Of a stretch of 64,000 nucleotides of DNA, positions 53,923 through 63,101 are shown piece after piece. The notes under the pieces were generated by a model, which saw only the letters and a program-made list of their open reading frames with translations, did no database searches and had not been told where the DNA came from. Every line of letters starts with the position of its first letter. Position 1 is the first letter of the stretch. Source of the stretch: SCRD01 sp046705285 (GTDB lineage Bacteria > Acidobacteriota > Terriglobia > UBA7540); the NCBI GenBank assembly GCA_046705285.1, contig JBJKQK010000255.1, positions 1 to 64,000 on the forward strand, given 5' to 3'. Made by a program: the position numbers and the translations under genes.

Positions 53923-55077
53923 GTGTCTGGGCTTGATCACCACTACTTTTTTACCTCCGAGTCGGTGACGGAAGGGCATCCCGACAAAATGTGTGACCAG
54001 ATTTCTGACGCGGTCCTTGACGCCGTTCTTGCCGCCGACCCCAAGGGTCGTGTCGCCTGTGAGACCATGGTCAAGGACCAGGATGTCTATGTGGTGGGTG
54101 AGGTTACAACCACCGCCAAGCTTGATATCGAGCGTTTGGTTCGGGACACGGTTCGCTCCATCGGTTATACGGACCCCGAAGGGGGATTTACGGCGGACAA
54201 CTGCAAGGTTCATGTGAACCTGACGCGTCAAAGCGCTGATATCGACATGGGCGTGTCGACGGGCGGCGCGGGTGACCAGGGCATGATGTTCGGTTACGCG
54301 TGCGATGACACACAGGAGTTGATGCCTTTGCCCATTACTCTGGCGCAAAAGCTTTGCCTGCGCTTAGCTGAGGTCCGAAAGAAGAACATTCTGGATTTTG
54401 TGCGGCCGGATGGGAAATCCCAGGTGACCGTTGAGTACGAGGAAGACAAGCCTTTGCGGATTGATGCGGTGGTGATTTCCACGCAACATTCCGCGAAGGT
54501 TTCCAACGAGACACTTCGTGAAGGGATCACCGAGTGCGTCATTAAACCGGTCATTCCTGCCCAGATGATGGACGAGAATACGAAGTACCACATCAATCCT
54601 ACCGGACGTTTTGTAACCGGCGGGCCAGTGGGTGATTCCGGGCTGACGGGGAGAAAGATCATTGTCGATACCTATGGCGGATGGGCTCGCCACGGCGGCG
54701 GAGCGTTCTCGGGAAAAGATCCGACCAAGGTAGATCGTTCAGCCGCCTACATGGCCCGCTACATTGCCAAGAACATCGTTGCTGCCGGGCTGGCAACTCA
54801 TGTGGAAGTGCAACTCGCTTATGCAATCGGCGTAGCCGAACCGGTGTCGGTGCTGGTTGATACGTTCGGGACAGGTAAGGCGAAAAATGGGCACTTGGTC
54901 GAGCTGGTTCGAAAGCACTTTCAACTGTCGCCCCGGGCCATCATCGAGTCCCTCGATCTGCTACGGCCGATTTACAGGAAGACAGCAGCTTATGGCCATT
55001 TTGGACGCCCCGATTCGGAGTTTGCGTGGGAACGGACTGACAAGGCTGCTATTTTACGGAAGGAGAGTGGTTTGTAA
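53923..55077 (+). CDS. metK: S-adenosylmethionine synthase
   Basis: Makes S-adenosylmethionine from ATP and methionine in the cytoplasm. The 384-residue product has the usual length and motifs: FFTSESVTEGHPDK (ATP-binding His), DMGVSTGGAGDQGMMFGYA with the nonapeptide GAGDQG, GGAFSGKDPTKVDRSAAY (phosphate loop) and the closing YGHFGR. The start is a GTG with AAAGGAG upstream. It overlaps ahcY by one base (TAATG), so SAM synthesis and removal of its product SAH are coupled in one operon. Confidence 0.97.
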   Translation: MSGLDHHYFFTSESVTEGHPDKMCDQISDAVLDAVLAADPKGRVACETMVKDQDVYVVGEVTTTAKLDIERLVRDTVRSIGYTDPEGGFTADNCKVHVNLTRQSADIDMGVSTGGAGDQGMMFGYACDDTQELMPLPITLAQKLCLRLAEVRKKNILDFVRPDGKSQVTVEYEEDKPLRIDAVVISTQHSAKVSNETLREGITECVIKPVIPAQMMDENTKYHINPTGRFVTGGPVGDSGLTGRKIIVDTYGGWARHGGGAFSGKDPTKVDRSAAYMARYIAKNIVAAGLATHVEVQLAYAIGVAEPVSVLVDTFGTGKAKNGHLVELVRKHFQLSPRAIIESLDLLRPIYRKTAAYGHFGRPDSEFAWERTDKAAILRKESGL

Positions 55078-56351
55078 TGCCTGTGACCAACAAGAGCACC
55101 TACCACATTAAGGACGTGGGTCTGGCTGCCAAAGGGAGGACGCGTATCGAGTGGGCCGGCCAGTGGATGCCCGTCCTGAAACTGATCCAGGGTCGCTTCC
55201 TGAAGGAAAAGCCACTGCAAGGGATCCGAATCTCGGCCTGCTTGCACGTCACGACAGAAACCGCCAACTTGGCCATCACGCTGCGCGATGGAGGTGCAGA
55301 CGTGGTCCTTTGCGCCTCAAACCCTCTGAGCACGCAGGACGATGTGGCGGCCTCTCTGGTAAAGGACTACCAGATTCCCGTTTTTGCCATCAAGGGCGAG
55401 GACAATGAGACTTATTATTCACATATCCATTCGGCCTTAGAGCACCGCCCGCAGATCACCATGGATGACGGCGCGGACTTGGTGACGACAATCTTGACCA
55501 AGGGCAAAGAACTGGTTCCTGAAGTCATGGGGGGGACTGAGGAAACCACAACTGGCGTCATCCGGCTGCGGAGTATGGCCAGGCAAGGCGTTCTGAAATA
55601 TCCCATCATTGCTGTCAACGACGCGGACACCAAACACCTGTTTGACAATCGTTACGGTACGGGACAATCGACGGTGGATGGGATCATCCGAGCCACTAAC
55701 CTGTTGTTTGCGGGCCTGAAGGTTGTGGTGGCTGGCTACGGATGGTGCGGCCGGGGCTTTGCCATGCGGGCACGCGGTCTGGGCGCGGACGTGGTTGTGA
55801 CGGAAGTCAATCCGACACGTGCACTGGAAGCCAGGATGGACGGTTTTCGAGTGATGCCGATGGAGAAAGCTGCAACGTTTGGCGAGGTGTTTGTAACCCT
55901 TACCGGAGACAAGTCGGTTTTGAGGAAAGAACACTTCGAAGCGATGAACGATGGGGCCGTTATCGCCAACTCGGGCCACTTCAATGTGGAAATTGACATT
56001 CCGGATCTCGAAAAGCTCTCGACCGGCAAGCGCCGGGTTCGCGAGTTTGTTGATGAATACAAGATGGCGGACGGGCGCAAGATTTTCTTGCTAGGTGAAG
56101 GGCGACTGATTAACCTTGCAGCGGCGGAAGGACATCCGGCCGTTGTGATGGACATGAGCTTTGCTGATCAGGCACTTTCAGCCGAATACCTTGCCAAGAA
56201 CAGCAAGGATCTTAAGCCCAATGTCTATCCTGTTCCCTCTGATCTCGACGAAATGGTGGCCAGGCTGAAGCTGGAATCGATGGGAATTGCGATCGATACG
56301 CTGACACCCGAGCAGGTCGAGTACTTGGCATCGTGGTCAGAAGGGACATAG
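55077..56351 (+). CDS. ahcY: Adenosylhomocysteinase, short type
   Basis: Hydrolyses S-adenosylhomocysteine to adenosine and homocysteine, relieving product inhibition of methyltransferases. The 424-residue protein has NAD-binding VVVAGYGWCGRGFAMRARG (Rossmann fold), the substrate residues in CLHVTTETANL and VNDADTKHLFDNRYGTGQ, and NSGHFNVEIDI. It lacks the roughly 40-residue insertion of long eukaryote- and proteobacteria-type enzymes. It ends at VEYLASWSEGT without the usual Lys-Tyr tail, which is the archaeal/Thermotoga-type form. AAGGAG precedes the ATG that overlaps the metK stop. It is the second gene of the metK-ahcY operon. Confidence 0.96.
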   Translation: MPVTNKSTYHIKDVGLAAKGRTRIEWAGQWMPVLKLIQGRFLKEKPLQGIRISACLHVTTETANLAITLRDGGADVVLCASNPLSTQDDVAASLVKDYQIPVFAIKGEDNETYYSHIHSALEHRPQITMDDGADLVTTILTKGKELVPEVMGGTEETTTGVIRLRSMARQGVLKYPIIAVNDADTKHLFDNRYGTGQSTVDGIIRATNLLFAGLKVVVAGYGWCGRGFAMRARGLGADVVVTEVNPTRALEARMDGFRVMPMEKAATFGEVFVTLTGDKSVLRKEHFEAMNDGAVIANSGHFNVEIDIPDLEKLSTGKRRVREFVDEYKMADGRKIFLLGEGRLINLAAAEGHPAVVMDMSFADQALSAEYLAKNSKDLKPNVYPVPSDLDEMVARLKLESMGIAIDTLTPEQVEYLASWSEGT

Positions 56352-56563
56352 GCCCGCAAGGAGGGACAACCTTGGCGATCCCTTCGGGCTACAAAAAGAT
56401 GAAGGATAAGGCAGTCTAGGGGGAGATTTGTGTCCCTTCCTGTCCGAAGTCAGGTGTTCTACTGGGCTTCGTTTTTCAGGATGCCAGTTTCGACCTCTGG
56501 AAAATCCGTTTATAGAGCAAACGGTCAGGAAGCAGAAATCCCGTTTCCATGCAGGGTTGTCCA

Positions 56564-58021
56564 ATGAAGCAATTCGGAAAACTGGCACTTGACACGGCAA
56601 CCTCACTAGGGGCTACCTATGCTGACGTTCGGGTGATGGACATTCGCCAGCGCTACCTCTCAACCAAGAACGGTGAGACTGCGCAAGTGAGGGAATCGGA
56701 ATCCCAAGGGCTGGGCATGCGCGTGATTGTTGATGGAGCCTGGGGATTTGCATCGACGGACGACCTGTCAGCGAAGGGTGTCAACGCTGCAGCGGCGCAA
56801 GCAGTCGAAATTGCCAGGTCTAGCGCTCTGGCGAAGAAGCAAGACGTTCGGCTGGTGCCGGAGCCCAAGACGGTTGATAGCTGGGAAGGGCCTTGCCGGA
56901 TCGACCCTTTTTCAATCCCGGTGTCAAGCTGCCTGGACCTGATGCTGAAGGTTGATGCTGAACTTCGAAAGGTGAAGAACATCACGCTTTCAGAAGTGGC
57001 GATGGATTTCAACCGCATCGACCAGCTTTTCCTTTCCAGCATCGGCTCGGAAATTCGGCAGAGCAAGAACCAGACGGGCGCGGGATTTGTTGCCACATCT
57101 TTTGCGGGAAATGAAATCCAGCGGCGCTCTTATCCCAACTCGTTCGGCGGCCAGTACCAAACCAAAGGCTATGAGTTGATTGAAGAGCTGGATCTACTTG
57201 CAAATGCTCCGCGGATTGCCGAAGAAGCGGCGGCCCTGCATGCATGTGATCAGTGTCCCGTCGGCGAAATGGACATTATCCTTGGAAGCTCGCAAGTGGG
57301 TCTGCAGATCCACGAATCAATTGGACACCCTATTGAACTTGACCGTGTTCTTGGCACCGAGGCGAACTTTGCGGGCATGAGCTTCCTGACGCTAGATAAG
57401 CTGGGAAAGCTTAAATATGCATCTGACATTGTGAATGTAGTTGCCGACGCGACGCCGGCTCACGGCCCCGGGCTCGGCACGTTCGCCTACGACGACGAAG
57501 GTGTGGCGGCCCACAATACCCCAATTATCAAGGATGGCTTGTTCACCGGGTACTTGACTTCACGTGAAACGGCTGCGGCGATCGGCCAGGAGCGCTCAAA
57601 CGGCAGCATGCGCGCCGAAGGTTGGAACCGGATTCCGCTGATCCGCATGACCAATGTCAGTCTGCTTCCAGGCAAGGGCCGGCTGGAAGATTTGATTGCC
57701 GGCACGGATTACGGAATTTACATGGAGACCAACCGAAGCTGGTCTATCGACGACCGCCGCTACAACTTTCAGTTTGGGACCGAAGTCGGCTGGGAGATTA
57801 AGAACGGGCAGAGGACGCGCATGTTGAAGAACCCCAGTTATGGCGGGATTACTACGGAATTCTGGAACTCCTGTGATGCCATCTGCGGCCCTGAAGAGTG
57901 GATCCTCTGGGGCACTCCCAACTGCGGTAAGGGCCAGCCCATGCAGACCATGGGAACGGGGCATGGAGCTTCCCCGGCGCGTTTCCGAAAGGTTCACGTG
58001 GGCGTGGCGTATTTAAAATAG
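56564..58021 (+). CDS. tldD: TldD metalloprotease subunit
   Basis: The active subunit of the TldD/TldE protease, which degrades small or unfolded peptides and matures some modified peptides. The 485-residue protein carries the zinc motif HESIGH at 250-255 and the C-terminal conserved block around DAICGPEEWILWGTPNCGKG with the Cys ligand. It also has PGLGTFAYDDEG and GSMRAEGWNRIPLIRMTN. CAGGG lies eight bases before the ATG at 56564; an in-frame ATG at 56549 is less well placed. The partner pmbA/tldE follows 56 bases downstream. No peptide-precursor gene is visible nearby. Confidence 0.94.
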   Translation: MKQFGKLALDTATSLGATYADVRVMDIRQRYLSTKNGETAQVRESESQGLGMRVIVDGAWGFASTDDLSAKGVNAAAAQAVEIARSSALAKKQDVRLVPEPKTVDSWEGPCRIDPFSIPVSSCLDLMLKVDAELRKVKNITLSEVAMDFNRIDQLFLSSIGSEIRQSKNQTGAGFVATSFAGNEIQRRSYPNSFGGQYQTKGYELIEELDLLANAPRIAEEAAALHACDQCPVGEMDIILGSSQVGLQIHESIGHPIELDRVLGTEANFAGMSFLTLDKLGKLKYASDIVNVVADATPAHGPGLGTFAYDDEGVAAHNTPIIKDGLFTGYLTSRETAAAIGQERSNGSMRAEGWNRIPLIRMTNVSLLPGKGRLEDLIAGTDYGIYMETNRSWSIDDRRYNFQFGTEVGWEIKNGQRTRMLKNPSYGGITTEFWNSCDAICGPEEWILWGTPNCGKGQPMQTMGTGHGASPARFRKVHVGVAYLK

Positions 58022-58077
58022 TGATTCTGGCCATGTTGTTGGCCAAATAATGTAGCCGAGGGACTGCCGGCATAAAG

Positions 58078-59412
58078 ATGCTCACACGCGAACGCGCAAA
58101 AGATATTTTCAAGAAGGTCTTAAAATATTCGACTGCCGATGAGACGGAAGCCTTTGTCACCTCCACGTCTCATTCCTTGACACGCTTTGCCAATAACTGC
58201 ATTCACCAGAATGTTGCCGAAGAAGGGTTATCGCTGTCTGTGCGTGCCGTTGCCAACCAGCGAACAGCGCGGGCCAGTACCAATAAGCTGGACGAGAATT
58301 CCATTCGTCAGGCCTGTGAAGCGGCGCTCGCTTTGGCACGGCTCCAACCTCCCAATCCTGAATTGTTGCCGATGCCTGGCGCCCAGATGTACCGGGCGGT
58401 CGATCGATTCCATAGCGAGACGGCGGAACTGAGTCCGAAAGCCCGGGCTGAAACAGTGCGTTCGGCGATCGAGCGCGCTGAGAAAGATGGCCTGACTGCT
58501 GCCGGAGTCTATTCCAGCGGGACAACAGTGACGGCTTTGTTCAACTCGCGCGGGCTTGAAGCCTACCACGAGGAAACGGGTTCGGAATTCTCGATAACAA
58601 TGCTGAAGGAGGGAAGTTCGGGCTGGGCCAAGAAGACATCGCCGTCCTGCCTTGAACTGGAACCGGAAGTCCTCGCGGACCGTGCGGCCCAGAAGGCGCT
58701 TGAGAGCCGGGACCCAAAGGACATCGAGCCGGGCAAATACTGTGTGATTCTTGAACCTGCCGCCGTTCTGGACCTGCTTGGTTTCCTCTTTTGGGATTTC
58801 GGAGGCCTGTCTGTTCACGAGCGCCGAAGTTGTCTGACCGGCCGTGTGGGTGAAAAGCTCTTTGGCGATAATATCAACGTCCGCGATGACGTGTTTCATC
58901 CGTTGCAGGCAGGCCCGCCCTTTGATGGAGAAGGAATTCCTCGGCAGCGCGTGAATCTGGTGAAACAAGGGACCATCAAGGCTCTGGTTTATGCGCGGGC
59001 GACGGCTCGCAAGATGGGAAAGGATCCGACCGGCCATGGCTTTCCGCTACCAAACGAATACGGCGAGGCCCCGATGAACATCGTCATGGACGGCGGGAAG
59101 TCGAGCATTGACGACATGGTCAGGTCCACTTTGCGGGGTCTGCTCGTGACCCGGCTTTGGTATATTCGGGAAGTTGATCCTTATCAGAAAATTCTGACAG
59201 GGATGACGCGCGACGGGACATTCTGGATTGAAGACGGAGAGGTTCGGCATAGCGTTAAGAACCTGCGCTTCAACCAGAGCGTCATCGATATGCTTTGTCA
59301 TGTTGAGGCAATGGGCGTGCCTCAACGCACTGCCGGAGAAGAATCGTTTGAAATGGTTGTTCCCGCAATGAAGATTAAGGAGTTTAATTTCTCCTCGTCA
59401 ACCAAGTACTGA
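58078..59412 (+). CDS. pmbA: TldE/PmbA metalloprotease partner subunit
   Basis: The inactive scaffold partner of TldD. The 444-residue protein has the shared fold: FVTSTSHSLTRFANNCIHQN, GLSLSVRAVANQRTARASTN, YCVILEPAAVLDLL and GMTRDGTFWIEDGEVRHSVKNLRFNQSV. It lacks the HExxxH zinc motif, as expected for TldE. Together with tldD it forms a two-gene operon. The start at 58078 has no strong ribosome site, so it may rely on reinitiation. The usual 440-450 residue length supports the boundaries. Confidence 0.93.
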   Translation: MLTRERAKDIFKKVLKYSTADETEAFVTSTSHSLTRFANNCIHQNVAEEGLSLSVRAVANQRTARASTNKLDENSIRQACEAALALARLQPPNPELLPMPGAQMYRAVDRFHSETAELSPKARAETVRSAIERAEKDGLTAAGVYSSGTTVTALFNSRGLEAYHEETGSEFSITMLKEGSSGWAKKTSPSCLELEPEVLADRAAQKALESRDPKDIEPGKYCVILEPAAVLDLLGFLFWDFGGLSVHERRSCLTGRVGEKLFGDNINVRDDVFHPLQAGPPFDGEGIPRQRVNLVKQGTIKALVYARATARKMGKDPTGHGFPLPNEYGEAPMNIVMDGGKSSIDDMVRSTLRGLLVTRLWYIREVDPYQKILTGMTRDGTFWIEDGEVRHSVKNLRFNQSVIDMLCHVEAMGVPQRTAGEESFEMVVPAMKIKEFNFSSSTKY

Positions 59413-59545
59413 ACGTCCTCGAATTTTGCACATACACATGCTCGGTGCACTCTTGTTGTGCGAGCAGTTGCCACAGCCAATGCTGGACCGGCTGTGACTT
59501 GACATCTTTGGAAACCTGATGCTAGAAGAGCTGTACGGAATCCTT

Positions 59546-59620
59546 GGCGCTATCGTCTAGGGGTTAGGACGTGAGATTCTCAATCTCAAAACCCGGGTTC
59601 GATTCCCGGTAGCGCTACCA
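59546..59620 (+). tRNA. tRNA-Glu (anticodon CTC)
   Basis: Acceptor GGCGCTA (59546-59552) pairs with TAGCGCT near the end (one G-U pair), followed by discriminator A and encoded CCA at 59618-59620. The anticodon stem TGAGA/TCTCA encloses TTCTCAA, whose middle CTC reads GAG (Glu). The TpsiC arm ACCCGGGTTCGATTCCCGGT is intact. It is transcribed rightward, with no other gene directly attached. Confidence 0.97.
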
Positions 59621-60639
59621 GTCATTTCTACTACTTTGACAATAATAGTTTTAGCGGAATTCAACCGCCGTTGAGACTACATTCCTGACTAGAAAAGTTC
59701 AAGATGAACATCAAGGTGGCGGTTTACGAGTGAATCAAGGACCAAGATGCTTGGCACGAGCGGCATGTGCCATTGCCCAGCACGATCAAGAGGACCCAGT
59801 GCGGGTACACGTTCCCTGCGAGGACGAGAGGGAAGGCCAGTTTCTCATCGCTTTCTGCCGCCTCGTGCTTCTTCACCCACTCTAAGGGCGAAGCATTTAT
59901 GGCTCCTTGAGCCGTTATGAGGGGAACCATGGCCTCCATCTGACGTTACACCACCTCTAACCTTCTAATTCCGATCGTCGGCTCCTTCAGATGTTGGGTT
60001 TGTCACGCCGAGGCGTGATGCCGAGGACGATTCGGGCCAGGGGTTGTGGCAATGGTCACAGTGCTGTGTGATGGAGATCACGGCATTCTTGAAACAGCAC
60101 CGGTACATTACAGCCACTTTGATTCGGTCTTATAGAAAGAACTCGGCCCAACGAAGAGGACGAAAGGTTCAGGTAGGTCGCTGAAAAAAGACCATCGGTT
60201 GCTCTGACTGATCTTATCTGGACTCCATGCACAGTGCTCGGCATTGATGCACACCGCGCGCTGAGAACCTTGACGTGCCCTTCTGTTGCGTGCCGGTACC
60301 AATCGAACATTTGTTTGGAAGAACAGCTCAATCGCCAAGCCTGTAGGCTGAGCCGTGTCTGGCACGTAGTGTGAACCCGTCTATGGATTTCACCGGGAGG
60401 CAGGTCATGCTGAAAAATTCCTACCTGCTTGTTTCGCACCGTTGTTGCTCGGACCTCATTATCTTGCAGAATCAACGGGATTTTTCGAAAACTCTCCGGG
60501 GTTTTACGTACCTCGGTTGGAATTTAACCCGCACACGCTCATGCGATGGCGATCACATACAGCCGTGTGATCAGTGGAAATCGTTGAGCGATGCATTTCG
60601 CTCTGGAAACCGGGCAGTGCGGCTGGCACGGTGGGCGCC
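59621..60639. other. Gene-free region after tRNA-Glu
   Basis: About 1 kb has no convincing gene. A 71-codon open frame on the minus strand (59724-59939) has no ribosome site and no recognised motif. The codon structure of this stretch looks like decayed DNA. No copy of the tRNA 3' end was found that would mark an attachment site, though I looked only by eye. Confidence 0.5.
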
Positions 60640-61101
60640 ATGAGGGATGCGAGACACTTATTCACACTGGCTGTTATTTTTGTCGCCGTCTTGCTGGTGT
60701 TTCTAGTCGTCCGGAGCTTCATAGTTCCGCGAAGTTTCGGGGAGTACGGACACTATCGCGGCGCGGCGATGGTCGAAATTGCCGCAAAACCGCTGCATTT
60801 CGCCGGCCACCAGTCCTGTGAAACCTGCCACCGCGACGTGGCCCAGACCAAAGCCTCCGGCATGCACGCGCATGTGAGCTGCGAAGCCTGCCACGGGCCT
60901 CTGGCCAGGCATGCCGATGATCCGTCGTTCGTTCCCGCCAAGCTCGACACTGCGGTGCTCTGCGTTCGCTGCCATGCGGCCAGCGCTGCGAAGCCGAAGT
61001 GGTTTCCGCAAGTGGATGCGGCGCAGCACGCACACGGCATGGCCTGCGGGATCTGCCACCATCCGCACAACCCGGTTATCGGCGTGGGAGCTGGCAAATG
61101 A
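60640..61101 (+). CDS. Membrane-anchored tetrahaem cytochrome c
   Basis: A 153-residue periplasmic electron carrier with one N-terminal membrane helix (about 7-29). Four CxxCH haem motifs begin at Cys60 (CETCH), Cys81 (CEACH), Cys108 (CVRCH) and Cys136 (CGICH). His residues between them (for example HxH near 76-78 and HHPHN at the end) can serve as sixth ligands. The frame is open from 60574, but the ATG at 60640 starts the anchor sequence. Its ATGA overlap with the next gene marks an operon with the iron-sulphur and NrfD subunits. Confidence 0.85.
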   Translation: MRDARHLFTLAVIFVAVLLVFLVVRSFIVPRSFGEYGHYRGAAMVEIAAKPLHFAGHQSCETCHRDVAQTKASGMHAHVSCEACHGPLARHADDPSFVPAKLDTAVLCVRCHAASAAKPKWFPQVDAAQHAHGMACGICHHPHNPVIGVGAGK

Positions 61102-61832
61102 AAATTACTCGGCGACAGCTACTCCTCCTGTTACCGGCGGCAGCCGTCGCCTGGGACTCGGTGCTCGCGGGCACGCCAGAAGCTTCACCGAACTATCGGA
61201 GGACCGATCACTGGTGGGGCATGCTGATTGACATCTCCAAGTGTATCGGCTGCGGCAATTGCGTCCGTGCGTGCCAGGCGGAGAACGACGTTCCGGACGG
61301 GTTCTTCCGCACGTGGGTGGAACGTTATCATATAACCGACGCAAACCTGGCGCATCCCGAAGTGGTCTCGCCGGACGGAGGCAAGGAGGGCTTCCCCTCG
61401 GTCGCCGAAGACCCTGATGGCAAGTTTTTCTTTGTGCCGAAGCTCTGCAACCATTGTGCGGAGTCGCCCTGCGTCGAAGTGTGCCCGGTCGGCGCCACCT
61501 TCGTTACGCCGGACGGTGTGGTGCTGGTGGACCAGAAATATTGCCTGGGCTGCGCCTACTGCGTTCAGGCTTGCCCTTACGGATGCCGCTACATCCATCC
61601 GACGAAAAGGGTCGCGGACAAGTGCACTCTCTGTTACCATCGGATCACCAAGGGGCTCACGACCGCGTGTTGCGAGGCGTGTCCTACCGGCGCACGCCAA
61701 CTGTTCGATCTGAAGAACCCTAAGGATCCCATTCACAAATTCCTGAAGACACACAGCGTTCGGGTGCTGAAGCCGTGGATGGCGACCGGCTGCAAGGTTT
61801 ACTACAACGATCTGGACGGCTCCGTGCGATGA
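61098..61832 (+). CDS. Tat-exported 4x[4Fe-4S] ferredoxin subunit (NrfC/HybA-like)
   Basis: A 244-residue periplasmic electron-transfer subunit. A twin-arginine signal (TRRQLLLLLPAAAVAWD) is followed by four cluster-binding blocks: CIGCGNCVRAC, CNHCAESPCVEVCP, CLGCAYCVQACP and CTLCYHRITKGLTTACCEACP. This arrangement is shared by NrfC, HybA, DmsB, TtrB and related subunits that sit between a catalytic subunit and an NrfD-type membrane protein. The start ATG overlaps the tetrahaem gene's stop by four bases, and the nrfD-like gene starts one base after its own stop. No molybdopterin or hydrogenase catalytic subunit is in the window. Confidence 0.93.
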   Translation: MKITRRQLLLLLPAAAVAWDSVLAGTPEASPNYRRTDHWWGMLIDISKCIGCGNCVRACQAENDVPDGFFRTWVERYHITDANLAHPEVVSPDGGKEGFPSVAEDPDGKFFFVPKLCNHCAESPCVEVCPVGATFVTPDGVVLVDQKYCLGCAYCVQACPYGCRYIHPTKRVADKCTLCYHRITKGLTTACCEACPTGARQLFDLKNPKDPIHKFLKTHSVRVLKPWMATGCKVYYNDLDGSVR

Positions 61833-63059
61833 GTGCCCGAATTTGAGGTCGCACGAGGATTGGTGAGCAGTATGCACGGTGTAGAAGGTTACATGTATCC
61901 GAACGAAGTCCGGCTCTACTGGAGCATCCTGGTTGTGGTGTATCCGTACGTCACGGGACTGGTGGCAGGCGCATTCATCCTGGCCTCGCTGGAGCGCGTC
62001 TTCCACGTGGAGGCGGTGAAACCCACCTATCGGCTGGCGCTGCTGACCGCGTTGGCTTTCCTCCTGGTCGCGCCGCTGCCCTTGCAGTTGCACCTGGGCC
62101 ACCCTGAAAGGTCGTATGAGATCTACCTTACTCCCCATCGCACGTCCGCCATGGCGATGTTCGGGTTCGTTTACCTCTGGTATCTCATGGTCGTGCTGCT
62201 CGTGGAAATCTGGCTGGAATATCGCGCGGAGATTGTCCGGTGGTCACAAACCGAATCCGGATTGAAGCGGTGGGTCTACCGCGTGATGACTCTGGGCTCC
62301 GGCAATGTCAGCCCGCGCGCGCTGGAGATTGACGATCACGTGGGATATATCGTGACACTGGTCGGGATCCCATCGGCGATTCTTCTTCACGGATACGTGG
62401 GATTCATTTTTGGTTCGGTCAAGGCCAACCCCTGGTGGTCTTCGCCCATGATACCGGTGGAGTTCATCTTTTCCGCGATGGTGTCGGGAATCGCCGTGGT
62501 GATGCTCCTCTACATCTTCACGGCACGAGTGCGGCGGGAGCCGGTCGACATGCTCTGCGTCGATACTGTGGCGCGATATCTGTTATACATGTATATCATC
62601 GACTTCAGCCTGGAAATGCTCGATCTGGTTCACCGGATCTACATGGCCGATGAGTCGTTCCAAAGCCTCGACTTCATGCTTCACACCAAGCTGTACTTTT
62701 CGCAGATTGTTCTTCAGATCTTCGCCGGCACACTGGTGCCGATCCTCTTGCTGGCATTGACACAGGTTATCAAGTTTCAAGCTACCGTGCGCAAGCGGCT
62801 TTACATTCTTGCGGGATGCCTGACGTTGATCGGCATCTTTGCTATGCGCTGGAACGTGGTGATCGGCGGCCAATTATTTTCCAAGAGCTTTCTCGGATAC
62901 ACGACGTATAAAGTGGGCCTGATCTCGCGGGAAGGAATACTGGTATCGGTTGCCCTGCTCATTCTGCCCCTGCTGATCCTTGGGGTCCTACTGAGACTCC
63001 TGCCGCCTTGGGCGCAGAAGCCCGAGGGACCGATTGCGCCAGCCACACCCGCGCGCTAG
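61833..63059 (+). CDS. NrfD/PsrC-type quinol oxidoreductase membrane subunit
   Basis: A 408-residue inner-membrane protein with about eight to ten hydrophobic helices. It has the NrfD-family pattern: YWSILVVVYPYVTGLVAGAF, APLPLQLHLGHPER (a conserved His-containing segment near the quinone site), then RTSAMAMFGFVYLWYLM, IPSAILLHGYVGFIFGSV and PWWSSPMIPVEFI. Such subunits oxidise or reduce quinol and exchange electrons with the paired ferredoxin subunit. The GTG start abuts the stop of the ferredoxin gene. With a menaquinone pathway enzyme elsewhere in the window, menaquinol is the likely substrate. The missing partner is a catalytic subunit. Confidence 0.92.
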   Translation: MPEFEVARGLVSSMHGVEGYMYPNEVRLYWSILVVVYPYVTGLVAGAFILASLERVFHVEAVKPTYRLALLTALAFLLVAPLPLQLHLGHPERSYEIYLTPHRTSAMAMFGFVYLWYLMVVLLVEIWLEYRAEIVRWSQTESGLKRWVYRVMTLGSGNVSPRALEIDDHVGYIVTLVGIPSAILLHGYVGFIFGSVKANPWWSSPMIPVEFIFSAMVSGIAVVMLLYIFTARVRREPVDMLCVDTVARYLLYMYIIDFSLEMLDLVHRIYMADESFQSLDFMLHTKLYFSQIVLQIFAGTLVPILLLALTQVIKFQATVRKRLYILAGCLTLIGIFAMRWNVVIGGQLFSKSFLGYTTYKVGLISREGILVSVALLILPLLILGVLLRLLPPWAQKPEGPIAPATPAR

Positions 63060-63101
63060 CGCCGGGGCCCCGTACCTTTTCCCAAAGAGGCGTTGAAGAT
63101 T

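Noticed and set aside
59724..59939. A 71-codon minus-strand open frame after tRNA-Glu
   Set aside because: No ribosome binding site, no recognisable motif and no neighbour; kept only as part of the gene-free region.
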